A stretch of DNA of 64,000 bases from UBA11740 sp049273695 (lineage in GTDB: Bacteria > Acidobacteriota > Blastocatellia > Pyrinomonadales > Pyrinomonadaceae), in the NCBI GenBank assembly GCA_049273695.1, contig JBASRE010000048.1, forward strand, positions 186,001-250,000, given 5' to 3'. Under the pieces are notes generated by a model that was not told where the DNA came from, ran no database searches, and worked only from the letters and a program-made list of their open reading frames with translations. Shown here in pieces: positions 52,037-61,176 of the stretch (positions are counted from its first letter, which is position 1; each line of letters opens with the position of its first letter). A program made the position numbers and the translations under genes.

Positions 52037-53367
52037 CCATCAGACTTGCCTATGACATATCCCTGTTAGGCCACTACTTCGATCGGGCCGACTCCAAGAC
52101 CGGTGTCGCTAGGACTTTCGAAGAACTGTTGCTGCAACTTTCGAACCGGGATGACGTTGAGTTGACGGCCATGGCTTTATGTGGCCAAGAGTTAAACGAA
52201 ACCGACCCGGTACAAAACTCAATCCAATCGTACCTCTATTTTAAGGCCAATCACGAGCGGATACGTGGCACCTTCGCGCCCACATTCAAAAGCCGCCTGG
52301 GTTTAACGAGGCTCTATCAGGAGGTCTTCAGCGCCTGCTACGCGGAAGACCTCCGGGGGGCCACGAGTGACAATCTGAAGTCAATCCTCAGACGGAGGGC
52401 GCGCGGCATTCTTTACCGCCTGCACTATACCTACGGAATCGATCAGCTTGGGTGGGCGTTCGATTGCAAAAAATATGACGTTTATCACTCCTCTTTTTTT
52501 GGCCTGCCGCCAGAAAGCCTGACGAGAGGTGTCGCCAGGGTACTGACCATTTATGATCTGATTCCGATTTCGGCGCGCGACTTAGTTGCGCCGCACATGA
52601 CCCTTTATACGCAGCGGTTGTTCAAAACGATCAATATTGAATCTGATTGGGTCACATGCATCTCCGAGCACACGAAAAATGAGTTTTGCGAGTACATTGG
52701 GATGTCCCCCGACCGCGTCTTCGTTACGCCGCTGGCAGCTTCAGCGGCGTTCCGACCGATCGAAGATGCAGGTGAGATCGCGGTAATACGACAGCGTTAC
52801 GGAATACCTGATGGAAATTACTTCCTGAGTTTGGCAGCGCCACAGCCGCGGAAAAATCTTGCCCACCTGATACGCTGCTTTTTTCGGTTGTTGGAAGAGC
52901 AACCTGGCCTCGACGTGAAACTCGTGCTTGCCGGTTCAAAGAGTCAGGGCTGGATGTATGACGAGGTGTTTGAAGCGGCAGCCGCTGCGCCGAAGTATCG
53001 CGACCGGGTCGCGTTCACCGGGTTCGTGGCGGACGAGGATTTGGCTGCGCTCTATAGTGGTGCGCTGGGCTTCATTTTTCCGTCGCTGTACGAAGGGTTT
53101 GGTCTGCCACCGTTGGAAGCGATGGCCTGTGGCACGCCGGTCATCAGTTCCGACGCAACGGCGTTGCCGGAAGTAGTGGGCGGCGCGGGCCTGATGGTAA
53201 AACCAACGGACGAAGACGCGCTCTGCGAAGCGATGTTGAACCTTTTGAATGACTCTCGACTGCGACAGGAGTTAAGGCGAAAAGGGCTGGAGAGAGCGTC
53301 TGAATTCAGTTGGCAGAGATGCGCGGCTGAGACGGTTAATGTGTACCGGACTGCGGTGAGCGAATGA
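52033..53367 (+). CDS. GT4-family glycosyltransferase
   Basis: 444 residues. The start MTIRLAYDISLLGHYFDRADSKTGVARTFEELLLQL is the form common in mannosyl/perosaminyl GT4 enzymes. ARVLTIYDLIPISARDLVAP and TCISEHTKNEFCEYIGMSPDRVFVTPLAASAAF follow. The donor domain has NYFLSLAAPQPRKNLAHLI, VAFTGFVADEDLAALYSGALGFIFPSLYEGFGLPPLEAMACGTPVISSDATALPEVVGGAGLMV, with the E-x7-E motif intact. It overlaps the aminotransferase gene by 4 nt and is the intact relative of the relic at 48962, with which it shares both ends. A role in perosamine transfer is a fair guess from its place. Confidence 0.9.
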   Translation: MTIRLAYDISLLGHYFDRADSKTGVARTFEELLLQLSNRDDVELTAMALCGQELNETDPVQNSIQSYLYFKANHERIRGTFAPTFKSRLGLTRLYQEVFSACYAEDLRGATSDNLKSILRRRARGILYRLHYTYGIDQLGWAFDCKKYDVYHSSFFGLPPESLTRGVARVLTIYDLIPISARDLVAPHMTLYTQRLFKTINIESDWVTCISEHTKNEFCEYIGMSPDRVFVTPLAASAAFRPIEDAGEIAVIRQRYGIPDGNYFLSLAAPQPRKNLAHLIRCFFRLLEEQPGLDVKLVLAGSKSQGWMYDEVFEAAAAAPKYRDRVAFTGFVADEDLAALYSGALGFIFPSLYEGFGLPPLEAMACGTPVISSDATALPEVVGGAGLMVKPTDEDALCEAMLNLLNDSRLRQELRRKGLERASEFSWQRCAAETVNVYRTAVSE

Positions 53368-53445
53368 TTGCACTTAAAAACGCGTGAACCGTCGGTAGCT
53401 GACATGCTGTGAAGGCACGCGGTTGGCGGATGGCTTCTGTTAACG

Positions 53446-54639
53446 TTGAAGATCGGTATTTACAATCAGCCTTCAAGCGGCGGCATCGGCGGCTCTGAGA
53501 GCGTGGCAGCTTTTCTGGCTGAAGCGTTGGCCGGCGAGCACCAGGTCGACCTTTTGCATCACATCGGCGGCCTCTCCGCCGACGTGCTCGAGGGCGCCCT
53601 CGGTGCAAACCTGCGCGGCGTACAGCTGTGCTACGTGGAGCCGGAATACGGAGACCGAACGCCCTACTTCCGTAACCCCTGGCGTCGTTACCAGTCCGCT
53701 CGCGACTGGTACGCCGGGCTCAGCGAGCCGTACGACCTTTTCATCGCCATCGTGCATTTCACACCTCCATTTTGCCATGCGAGGAACGGCGCGCTGATCG
53801 TGCTCTTCCCGTTTGATACCGCCGATCACATTCGACCACCGGCTGAGCTCGCCACCTTGCCTGCTTACCGGCGTCAGTTGGAGCTTTGGTATCAAAGGTG
53901 GGTGTGGCAGAAACGCATGTCCAGTTACGCTGTGAAGACTGCGATCTCAAACTTTTCGCATTTGTGGACCCGACGGCGGTGGGCGGTTGATTGCGAAATA
54001 GTCTACCCTCCGGTCGCGAGCGACTTTCAGCAGGCTGTGAAATCCAAAATCGTGTTGAGTGTGGGTCGATTTGCCCTGGAAGGCGAGGGCCATACAAAGC
54101 GGCAACCGGAGATGCTCACCAGCTTCCGCGAAATGGCCGAGGCCGGCACGAGCGGCGGTTGGCAATACTATTGCGCCGGCGGACTCCGAGATACACCGCG
54201 GCATCAGGAGTTTTTCAGGACCTTGTTTTCGATGGCATCGGCGACGCAGGCGCACGTGATCGCGAATGCCAGGCGCGAGGAATTGAAGGGCCTCTTCGCG
54301 CGCGCCAGCATTTTTTGGCATGCAGCCGGGTATGGCGAAGACGAGCAGGCCACTCCAGAGTTGGCCGAGCATTTCGGTATCTCAACAGTAGAGGCGATGG
54401 CCGCCGGCTGCGTTCCGGTTGTCATTAACAAGGGCGGACAATCGGAAATCGTTCAGCACGGCCTGAGCGGTTTTTTGTGGAACACGCTCGATGAACTGAA
54501 GGAGTACACCGCGCTGTTGATATCTGACGAGGCGCTGCGTAAAAAGATGTCGGAAGCGGCACGTGAACGCGCGCAGCTTTTTGAGAAACAAAACTCTCTC
54601 AACCAGCACATGTCGCTATTGCAGCCGCTTCTCTCATGA
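53446..54639 (+). CDS. GT4-like glycosyltransferase
   Basis: 397 residues from TTG 53446 (KIGIYNQPSSGGIGGSESVAAFLAEAL follows). No ATG exists in frame before this point back to the stop at 53410, so the TTG start is the only choice near the glycine-rich entry. The donor domain has KIVLSVGRFALEGEGHTKRQPEML and FWHAAGYGEDEQATPELAEHFGISTVEAMAAGCVPVVINKGGQSEIVQHGLSGFLW. That pattern, FxxxGYG...EHFGISTVEAMAAGxVPVV, is typical of ALG11-like and EpsF-like GT4 enzymes. The stop is overlapped by the ATG of a 26-codon ORF. Confidence 0.87.
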   Translation: MKIGIYNQPSSGGIGGSESVAAFLAEALAGEHQVDLLHHIGGLSADVLEGALGANLRGVQLCYVEPEYGDRTPYFRNPWRRYQSARDWYAGLSEPYDLFIAIVHFTPPFCHARNGALIVLFPFDTADHIRPPAELATLPAYRRQLELWYQRWVWQKRMSSYAVKTAISNFSHLWTRRRWAVDCEIVYPPVASDFQQAVKSKIVLSVGRFALEGEGHTKRQPEMLTSFREMAEAGTSGGWQYYCAGGLRDTPRHQEFFRTLFSMASATQAHVIANARREELKGLFARASIFWHAAGYGEDEQATPELAEHFGISTVEAMAAGCVPVVINKGGQSEIVQHGLSGFLWNTLDELKEYTALLISDEALRKKMSEAARERAQLFEKQNSLNQHMSLLQPLLS

Positions 54640-54716
54640 AAGTCCTGGAAATCCTGCCGCTCACACTTCGGGTCGTTAGGGGGATATACTCATCGAGCCG
54701 GACATTAGAATCATGA
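54636..54716 (+). CDS. Small ORF (26 codons), possible gene remnant
   Basis: ATG 54636 overlaps the preceding stop (ATGA) and the ORF reads MKVLEILPLTLRVVRGIYSS before ending at TGA 54714-54716. MKVLEILP is a common opening of GT4 genes and the overlap is typical of the cluster's genes, so it may be another truncated gene like the relic at 48962. It could equally be chance. The Gmd gene follows after a clear AAGGAG site. Confidence 0.3.
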   Translation: MKVLEILPLTLRVVRGIYSSSRTLES

Positions 54717-54733
54717 ACAAGGAGATCGTTTAA

Positions 54734-55738
54734 ATGAAAGCGTTGATTACCGGCATTACGGGCCAGGACGGCAGCCACCTCGCCGAACATTTGCTCGGGC
54801 TGGGTTACGAAGTGCATGGCTTGGTTCGCCGCGTCGGTTTGGAAGATCCGGCCCACAGGTTCCGCCGTATTGCCCACATCCTCGAGCGAATCACGCTCCA
54901 CCCAGCGAGCCTCGAGAGTTATCCGAGTATCTTCAGCATCATGGGTCGTCATGAGTTCGACGAGTGTTACCACCTGGCAGCGCAGTCATTCGTGGCGGAA
55001 AGTTTCGCAGACGGATTCTCAACCCTGAATATCAATATCAACGGTACGCATTACATGTTGGCCGCTCTCCGCGAATTGCAGCCGCGCTGTCACTTCTATT
55101 TCGCCGGCTCATCTGAGATGTTCGGCAAGGTTCGCGAAGTGCCGCAGCGAGAGATGACGCCCTTTCACCCGCGCTCGCCGTACGGCATCAGCAAAGTGGC
55201 CGGCTTTGATCTAACCCGCAACTACCGCGAAGCATATGGAATGTTCTGTAGTGGCGGAATCCTGTTTAACCATGAGGGGCCGCGGCGAGGATTCGAGTTC
55301 GTGACCCGCAAAATCACGAGCACGGTGGCGAAGATTAAACTTAACCTCGAGTCTGAACTTCGTCTGGGAAACCTCGACGCAAAGCGGGACTGGGGACACG
55401 CGGCGGATTATGTGCGCGCGATGCACTTGATGCTGCAGCAGCCCGAACCGGACGATTACGTCGTCGCGACAGGCGAGACGCACTCTGTCCGTGAGTTCTG
55501 TGAACTCGCGTTCGCTGAAGTTGGTCTGGACTATCGCGACTTTGTGAAGATAGACGAACGGTTTCAGCGCCCCGCCGAGGTCGACCTGCTGATCGGCGAT
55601 GCGTCGAAAGCGCGCAAAGAATTGGGCTGGAGCCCGCGCTACTCTTTTACTGACCTGGTCAAAGAGATGGTGCGGTCCGATTTGGAGGCTATGACCGCGA
55701 CCCAGGGCTTTTCTGCGCAGACGGCTTCTCACTCGTGA
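54734..55738 (+). CDS. gmd: GDP-mannose 4,6-dehydratase
   Basis: 334 residues. ALITGITGQDGSHLAEHLLGLGYEVHGLVRR is the Gmd form of the NAD-binding motif. ECYHLAAQSFVAESFADGF, FAGSSEMFGKVREVPQREMTPFHPRSPYGISKVAGFDL (catalytic Ser/Tyr-x-x-x-Lys) and ILFNHEGPRRGFEFVTRKIT are diagnostic. It converts GDP-mannose to GDP-4-keto-6-deoxy-D-mannose, the precursor of GDP-perosamine, GDP-rhamnose and GDP-fucose. A perosamine synthase-like gene at 50927 suggests the first product. An AAGGAG ribosome site stands 8 nt before ATG 54734. Confidence 0.95.
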   Translation: MKALITGITGQDGSHLAEHLLGLGYEVHGLVRRVGLEDPAHRFRRIAHILERITLHPASLESYPSIFSIMGRHEFDECYHLAAQSFVAESFADGFSTLNININGTHYMLAALRELQPRCHFYFAGSSEMFGKVREVPQREMTPFHPRSPYGISKVAGFDLTRNYREAYGMFCSGGILFNHEGPRRGFEFVTRKITSTVAKIKLNLESELRLGNLDAKRDWGHAADYVRAMHLMLQQPEPDDYVVATGETHSVREFCELAFAEVGLDYRDFVKIDERFQRPAEVDLLIGDASKARKELGWSPRYSFTDLVKEMVRSDLEAMTATQGFSAQTASHS

Positions 55739-55790
55739 GACGGCGACCTCGCGGCCAAGGTCATCCTTCGCTAAGGCCGCAACCCAACTG

Positions 55791-56765
55791 ATGGACGTTT
55801 CGATCGCGATCTGCACCTATAATCACAGCGAGAGTCTCCGCCTGACCCTCGAAACCCTTGGGCGAGTCCATGTGCCTGACAATCTGCCTTGTGAGCTTCT
55901 CATCATCGATAACGCCTCGACCGACTCGACCGCCGAACTGATAAACAATTACAAGTTGGAGAATAAAATTCCGGTTCGTTACGTTTATGAATCGCGTCAA
56001 GGACAGTCCTTCGCCCGCAATGCGGCACTCAAAGCAGCGCGCGGGCGCATCATCATGTTCACAGACGACGACGTGCGCCCTCCCGTGGACTGGATCGAGG
56101 GGATGTGCGGACCGCTGGTTGCTGGTTCAGCCCACGCCGTCGCGGGCGGCGTGCAAATCGCCCCGCACCTATCGCGCCCATGGATGGATTGGATGCACAA
56201 GGCCTGGTTGGCCTCCACCGATTGCCTTACTGCGGCCGATCCCGAATACATGGTCGGCGCCAACATGGCCTTCTCCAGGGAGGTTCTTGCGAAGGTGCCC
56301 GCGTTCGACACTGAGTTGGGTCCCGGGGCGCTGGGCTTCCACGACGAGTCGCTCTTCACGTTCCAACTGAAGCGGGCGGGCTACAAGGTGGTCTCGGCCT
56401 TCGGTGTGACAGTCGAGCATCATTTCGACGAATGCAGGCTGCTGCGCACCAGTTTCTTCGAGACTGCGCGTAAGATGGGTCGTTCGAGCGCCTACTTGGC
56501 CCATCATTGGGAGCACGAAGAGATTCGCCGCCCCCGCGTTGCGCTCGCGCTGGCCCAACTGAGACTGGCAAAATGGCGCGTGCAGCGGGGGCGCGAATGT
56601 CTGAGCCCGGAAGGGATGCCGCAGTGGGAGATGTTTTTGCTCAAGCAGGTACATTTTCACCGGCAGTACTTGGTAGAGCGGCGTCGGCAGCACAACTATG
56701 AGAGACACGGCTTGGTTGAACTGACCGACCGGCCTGACTCTATCCCATGTCTGAGAGAGCAATAA
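55791..56765 (+). CDS. GT2-family glycosyltransferase
   Basis: 324 residues. The GT-A opening is MDVSIAICTYNHSESLRLTLETL, then LLIIDNASTDSTAEL, QGQSFARNAALKAARGRIIMFTDDDVRPP (the DxD-like acidic motif) and MVGANMAFSREVLAKVPAFDTELGPGALGFHDESLFTFQLKRAGYKV with the conserved acidic triplet near the base. No membrane segment is seen. It should use a nucleotide sugar to extend the chain on the cytoplasmic side. ATG 55791 is 52 nt after gmd; its 3' end overlaps the next GT2 gene by 19 nt. Confidence 0.9.
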   Translation: MDVSIAICTYNHSESLRLTLETLGRVHVPDNLPCELLIIDNASTDSTAELINNYKLENKIPVRYVYESRQGQSFARNAALKAARGRIIMFTDDDVRPPVDWIEGMCGPLVAGSAHAVAGGVQIAPHLSRPWMDWMHKAWLASTDCLTAADPEYMVGANMAFSREVLAKVPAFDTELGPGALGFHDESLFTFQLKRAGYKVVSAFGVTVEHHFDECRLLRTSFFETARKMGRSSAYLAHHWEHEEIRRPRVALALAQLRLAKWRVQRGRECLSPEGMPQWEMFLLKQVHFHRQYLVERRRQHNYERHGLVELTDRPDSIPCLREQ

Positions 56766-57730
56766 GTAAGTCGCCGTTGGTGAGTGTCGTGATGCCCGCG
56801 TATAACGCCGCGCGGCACATCGCGGAGTCCATCGAGTCCGTGCGCGAGCAGACCTTCGAAGACTGGGAGCTGATCGTCGTTGACGACGGCTCAACCGACG
56901 ACACGCGGATTATCGTCGAAACTTATGCCGCACGCGAAGCGCGCCTGCGTTGCTTCCAAAGGCCGAACGGCGGGCCAGCCGCTGCGCGCAACACCGGGCT
57001 TCGCGAAGCGCGTGGCACCCTCGTCGCCTTCCTGGACGCCGACGACCTGTGGCTGTCCGGCAAGCTCGAAGCACAGCTCGCCCTGTTGGAAGAGAAGGAC
57101 GTGGACCTGGTCTACACCGACGGCGATATCTTCTCCGACGAGGCGACGCAGTCGCCTGACGAGCGCTTTCATATCGTCGCTGGCGAGACGCGCGGCGTAG
57201 AGATGTTCCGTACACTCTTCGCGTCGAACCACATCGGCACGCTGTCTGTGCTCGTGAAGAGAGAGGCGCTCGATGCGGTCGGGCTCTTCGACGAGAATCT
57301 CGTAGGCGGGATCTGCGAGGACTACGACCTCTGGCTGAGACTAGCGCGCAACGGCGCGAGCTTCTATGGGATTGCGGAGAAGCTTGTCAAGTATCGCCGT
57401 CACGCTGCCTCGACCACACACACGCCCAGCAAGCTGTTCGCCGCGATGCTAGCCGTGCTGAAGAAGCACGGCCGCGACCCGGCGCTCGACGAAAAAGTGG
57501 TTAAGACAAGAATCCGGAACCTTTACCGCGCCCTGGCCGAGGCGCTTGTCAGGGAGGGTAAGGTGGCCCAGGCCGGGCGATGTCTGGAAGAGTTCGCCGC
57601 GTGGGACGGGACCGTCGTGACACGCGCCCAGAGGTTCGTCTTGAAGGTCTGGCCGCGGAGCTTCAACTTTATCAGTAGAGAGTTCCTGTTCAGGATTGAG
57701 TGGCACCTCAACAGCGGTCCGGGCCGCTGA
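56747..57730 (+). CDS. GT2-family glycosyltransferase
   Basis: 327 residues. VSVVMPAYNAARHIAESIESVREQTFEDWELIVVDDGSTDDTRIIVETYAAREARL is a textbook GT2 start, followed by GPAAARNTGLREARGTLVAFLDADDLWLSGKL (DxD-type motif) and GLFDENLVGGICEDYDLWLRLARNGASFYGI. The C-terminus is helical with no membrane segment. The gene overlaps the previous one by 19 nt, and the next one follows closely, so the three form one transcript. Base composition here is visibly richer in GC than in the 43-49 kb genes, which could mean a different origin. The sugar donor is unknown. Confidence 0.9.
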   Translation: MSERAISKSPLVSVVMPAYNAARHIAESIESVREQTFEDWELIVVDDGSTDDTRIIVETYAAREARLRCFQRPNGGPAAARNTGLREARGTLVAFLDADDLWLSGKLEAQLALLEEKDVDLVYTDGDIFSDEATQSPDERFHIVAGETRGVEMFRTLFASNHIGTLSVLVKREALDAVGLFDENLVGGICEDYDLWLRLARNGASFYGIAEKLVKYRRHAASTTHTPSKLFAAMLAVLKKHGRDPALDEKVVKTRIRNLYRALAEALVREGKVAQAGRCLEEFAAWDGTVVTRAQRFVLKVWPRSFNFISREFLFRIEWHLNSGPGR

Positions 57731-57735
57731 AGCCC

Positions 57736-58983
57736 ATGACTCGGCGCGGACGGAGTATGCATATCGTCGTCGTAGATTCGACCATCACCACGCCGCCCAC
57801 GGGGGGAGCACATACGTTCCTAGTTGAATTGTGCACAGCTCTCGTTGGGCGTGGTCACCGCGTCACGCTCGTCACCGAGCCGGGCCCGGATCAGTCGCTG
57901 ACCAATACTATGCAGATGGCGTGTGTCGAAGTTATTGACGCCATGTGGCGTTCAGTAGACTTGCCAGAGGAACGAGCCGCTCGCCTGGCGGCGTGGGTCA
58001 ACGGCAACCGCGCCGATGTTTACGTTGTTTCTGTGTCGCCGGATGCTGGATGGCTGGCGGTGCCACTGCTGGAATCGCGTGTCGGAACGGTATCGGTGAC
58101 GCATAGCGACGGGCCGACTTTCTACGAACCACTCAAGCACTACAGCGACTTCGTCGATTGCGCCGTGGGCGTTAGCCAGGAGACGGCGCGCAAGATTGTT
58201 TCGTACTGCGGCGTGCCGACCGCACGCGCGCACCATATACCGTACGGAGTCGGATCGCTGACACCTGCGGAAGCTGAGGCGCGCATACGCAACGCCGCAT
58301 CACGCGTCGACCCACTTCGCGTCGCTTACGTCGGAAGACTCGTGCAGAGTCAAAAACGCGTGCTTGACCTTGTGCCGCTCGCGGAGGAGATGCGGCGGCG
58401 CGGTGTGAAGTTTGAGCTGCATGTGATCGGCGAAGGCCCCGAGCGTCGGCAACTGGAAAAGGGTTTCGCCGCGGCCGGACTCAACAGCCAGGTTACGTTC
58501 TGGGGATGGCTGCGCTCGAACGATGTTAAGCGCCGGTTGCAGGAGCTGGACGTTCTGGTGCTGTTGTCTGAGCTTGAGGGGTTGCCGGTGGCCATGCTCG
58601 AAGCGATGGGACACGGCGTCGTGCCGGTCGTGACGAGGATTGAGAGTGGCGCGGCAGAGCTGGTAAGCGAGGGCGTCAACGGCTTCCTAGTGAACGTGGG
58701 CGACTTCGCTACCTTCGCGGACCGTTTCGCCGAATTGGAACGCGACCGCGCGCGTCTCGCCACGATGAGTCAAGCCGCTTGGGAAACAAGTCGGGCCTAT
58801 ACCGTCGAGCGCATGGTTGAGCGCTATCTCGAACTCTTCAACGAAATTAGGAGCGGCGACTCTACGCGCCCGCGCGTAGCGTCAGGCTATCCGGTAATGC
58901 GATCTTGCGTTTCGCCGTATCCGTTCTGGCTGCGGAAAATCAAGCGCCGGGTGCTGGTCGCAACTGGTCGCGGGCATTATTGA
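57736..58983 (+). CDS. GT4-family glycosyltransferase
   Basis: About 415 residues from ATG 57736; ATG 57757 (MHIVVVDSTITTPPTGGAHTFLVELC) is equally possible and begins at the family's usual place. GTG 57700 would overlap the previous gene by 31 nt and is less likely. GVSQETARKIVSYCGVPTARAHHIPYGVGSLT leads to RVAYVGRLVQSQKRVLDLVPLAEEM and VTFWGWLRSNDVKRRLQELDVLVLLSELEGLPVAMLEAMGHGVVPVVTRIESGAAELV, with the E-x7-E motif. It ends with a basic tail (LRKIKRRVLVATGRGHY). It belongs to the GC-rich run with the GT2 genes before it. Confidence 0.88.
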   Translation: MTRRGRSMHIVVVDSTITTPPTGGAHTFLVELCTALVGRGHRVTLVTEPGPDQSLTNTMQMACVEVIDAMWRSVDLPEERAARLAAWVNGNRADVYVVSVSPDAGWLAVPLLESRVGTVSVTHSDGPTFYEPLKHYSDFVDCAVGVSQETARKIVSYCGVPTARAHHIPYGVGSLTPAEAEARIRNAASRVDPLRVAYVGRLVQSQKRVLDLVPLAEEMRRRGVKFELHVIGEGPERRQLEKGFAAAGLNSQVTFWGWLRSNDVKRRLQELDVLVLLSELEGLPVAMLEAMGHGVVPVVTRIESGAAELVSEGVNGFLVNVGDFATFADRFAELERDRARLATMSQAAWETSRAYTVERMVERYLELFNEIRSGDSTRPRVASGYPVMRSCVSPYPFWLRKIKRRVLVATGRGHY

Positions 58984-59086
58984 GGATTCGGACCAAGCCG
59001 TATCTGGACTGCTGGCAAAGATCTAAGATGATGAATCAATCACCGCTGTCGCCATTACTCTTCAATGGCAGACTTGACGTGAAACC

Positions 59087-60352
59087 ATGACGAACGAACG
59101 TCAGCCGAATAATTCCTCGCCTGATCACCCGGCAGCACCGTCACAACCGACACTGAATGTTCGTGCGAAGATCGTGGCGTACCGAATCGCCGGCGGGCTG
59201 GGCCGGGTAACCCGCGGCCTGTTAAGTAAGCTGCCTTTTCTTTCCCGAATGCTGAATGTGCCCACGGGCCGCATCTCGTCTTTGCGGAAATGGGTCGAAG
59301 ACTATCGCCGGAGAGTGCCGTGGGATCAAAGACGGACTGCGGCGCACTATCGCAGAGTTCGCCGGCCGATGCGGGCTTCGGCATCTGCGCCACCTCGCTC
59401 CCTCGTTCCCAACGATGTGCCGGCCGTCGTTTGGCTTCGTGATTACGACATTCATCACGAGTTGTTTCTCGCGTCAATCCCGCACGCACGCGTGCTAGGA
59501 CCCAATGGCGTTGTTATTACTCCGGATGACAAGATCGCCGAGGAATCTGCGTGGATAGGCGACGGATGGCTCGAGCAGGATCGCGCCCGCCGCGCACTCC
59601 ACCTTCCCAAGCCGGAAGCACTCGAAGGTCATTACTTCACGATTGCGAGTTTTGATTCTCAAGGGTACGCCCACTGGATTCTCGACGCGCTGCCACGTTT
59701 GTCTTTGCTTCGCTATGCCACGCCGCAAACTAAGGTGATTGTTTCGCAACTGGCGGCGCAATGGCAGCGAGACAGCCTGACGCACTTAGGTCTGAATCTT
59801 GATGAGCTGGTTGTCCTCGGTAACCGCCATTTGGCTCTCGAGCTTCTTCACGTGCCGAGCTACATCGGTCAGCCGGGTCGCATTCATCCCTCGGCCGTAA
59901 ATTGGCTGCGAAAAAAGTTTCTAACCGGTGAACAGTCACTTGAAGCCGGCAAGCGCCTATACCTTACGCGGCGGGGTGGACGCCGGCACGTCATAAACGA
60001 GGATGAGTTGGAACCGATCCTTCGACGTTTCGATTTTGAGATTATTAATTCGGGTGAATTCTCATTCGCGGACCAGATTGAACTATTCAGTCGCGCGGAG
60101 GCGATTGCCGGACCGCACGGGGCAGCACTTACAAACAGCGTGTTTGCGCCTGCCGCATGCAAGATCTTCGAGCTGTTCGCTCCCACATGCGTGCGGCCGA
60201 TGTATTACCAGCTCGCTTCAGTGATTGGGCAATCCTATTGGTATTTAGTTGGACGGGAAAATTCAGATGCACGCGAAACTGATCGTGGTTTTGACAACAT
60301 GTGGATCAGTCCTGAAGAATTTGAACGCACGCTGAGCGACATGTTTTCGTAG
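59087..60352 (+). CDS. GT61-family (DUF563) glycosyltransferase
   Basis: 421 residues. The signature stretch is YAHWILDALPRLSLLRYATPQTKVIVSQ, followed by LLHVPSYIGQPGRIHPSAVNWLRKKFL, RLYLTRRGGRRHVINEDELEPILRRFDFEIINSGEFSFADQIELFSRAEAIAGPHGAALTNSVFAP. These are typical of GT61, the family known from plant xylosyl- and arabinosyltransferases and from bacterial cell-surface glycans. Given the UDP-xylose synthase at 34802, a xylose transferase is possible. The first 100 residues are basic and not conserved. ATG 59087 is the start, 103 nt after the previous gene; a short ORF overlaps it (58905-59090 frame) but is not supported. Confidence 0.88.
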   Translation: MTNERQPNNSSPDHPAAPSQPTLNVRAKIVAYRIAGGLGRVTRGLLSKLPFLSRMLNVPTGRISSLRKWVEDYRRRVPWDQRRTAAHYRRVRRPMRASASAPPRSLVPNDVPAVVWLRDYDIHHELFLASIPHARVLGPNGVVITPDDKIAEESAWIGDGWLEQDRARRALHLPKPEALEGHYFTIASFDSQGYAHWILDALPRLSLLRYATPQTKVIVSQLAAQWQRDSLTHLGLNLDELVVLGNRHLALELLHVPSYIGQPGRIHPSAVNWLRKKFLTGEQSLEAGKRLYLTRRGGRRHVINEDELEPILRRFDFEIINSGEFSFADQIELFSRAEAIAGPHGAALTNSVFAPAACKIFELFAPTCVRPMYYQLASVIGQSYWYLVGRENSDARETDRGFDNMWISPEEFERTLSDMFS

Positions 60353-60417
60353 GGCATAACGTCTCGCGCCAGCTTATTACAAATGCTCGCCGCGGTGGGA
60401 CGGAGCCGCTAAGACAT

Positions 60418-61176
60418 ATGAGGTTGAGCGACTTAACTGGTTACATATATCGCGGACTAGTCATGGCCCGGCACCCCGAAGCCATCGGTCTTAAGCGGCG
60501 GGGCATCGATTACGAGCATTATCGCAACCTGCGGCGGCGGTGGTTGCTGGATGCTGACATCAGGACCATCTTCGACATCGGCGCGAACACGGGCCAGTTC
60601 GCGCGTCTGGCGAACGCGGTGTGGCCGAACGCGGCGCTTTACTCGTTCGAGCCATTACCTGAATGCTTCGAAAGTTTGAAAAGTGCTTTACCGCCCAACG
60701 GAAATTTTCACCCAATGAACTGCGCGCTTGGCGCTGCTGAAGGAACGTTACAGTTCTACCGCGCGGCGCATTCCCCGTCGTCGTCTTTCCTGCCGATGAC
60801 TGAGCTACACAAGCAGGCGTTCCCGGAAAGCAGTGGCGGACAGGACTCGCGGCCCCTGACCATTGCCGTTAAAACGCTCGACAGCGTCGCGCAGAGCCTG
60901 CCGATTCAGAATAACGTCCTGATTAAAATCGACGTCCAGGGCTATGAAGCCAACGTGCTGGCTGGTGGCGCCGAGACTGTGAAGCGCGCAGTCGCGGTGA
61001 TTACGGAGACTTCGTTTCGGAAGCTTTACGAAGGTCAACCGCTGTTTGATGATATTTATCTGAAAATGAAAGAGCTTGGCTTTGAATTCCAAGGCAACCT
61101 GGAACAGATGGTCAGCCCCGCGGACGGGACGGTTGTGCAGGCGGACAGCATCTTCGTCCGGCGAGATGGAAGCTAA
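60418..61176 (+). CDS. FkbM-family methyltransferase
   Basis: 252 residues. TIFDIGANTGQFARLANAVWPNAALYSFEPLPECFESLKSAL is the SAM motif region of FkbM enzymes, and VLIKIDVQGYEANVLAGGAETVKRAVAVITETSFRKLYEGQP holds the conserved K-x-D-V-Q-G-Y-E motif, intact here. It should O-methylate a sugar. It is the second FkbM-type enzyme of the cluster, the first being at 43700, so two methylations are likely in the glycan. The stop overlaps by 4 nt with that of the convergent epimerase gene. Confidence 0.9.
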   Translation: MRLSDLTGYIYRGLVMARHPEAIGLKRRGIDYEHYRNLRRRWLLDADIRTIFDIGANTGQFARLANAVWPNAALYSFEPLPECFESLKSALPPNGNFHPMNCALGAAEGTLQFYRAAHSPSSSFLPMTELHKQAFPESSGGQDSRPLTIAVKTLDSVAQSLPIQNNVLIKIDVQGYEANVLAGGAETVKRAVAVITETSFRKLYEGQPLFDDIYLKMKELGFEFQGNLEQMVSPADGTVVQADSIFVRRDGS

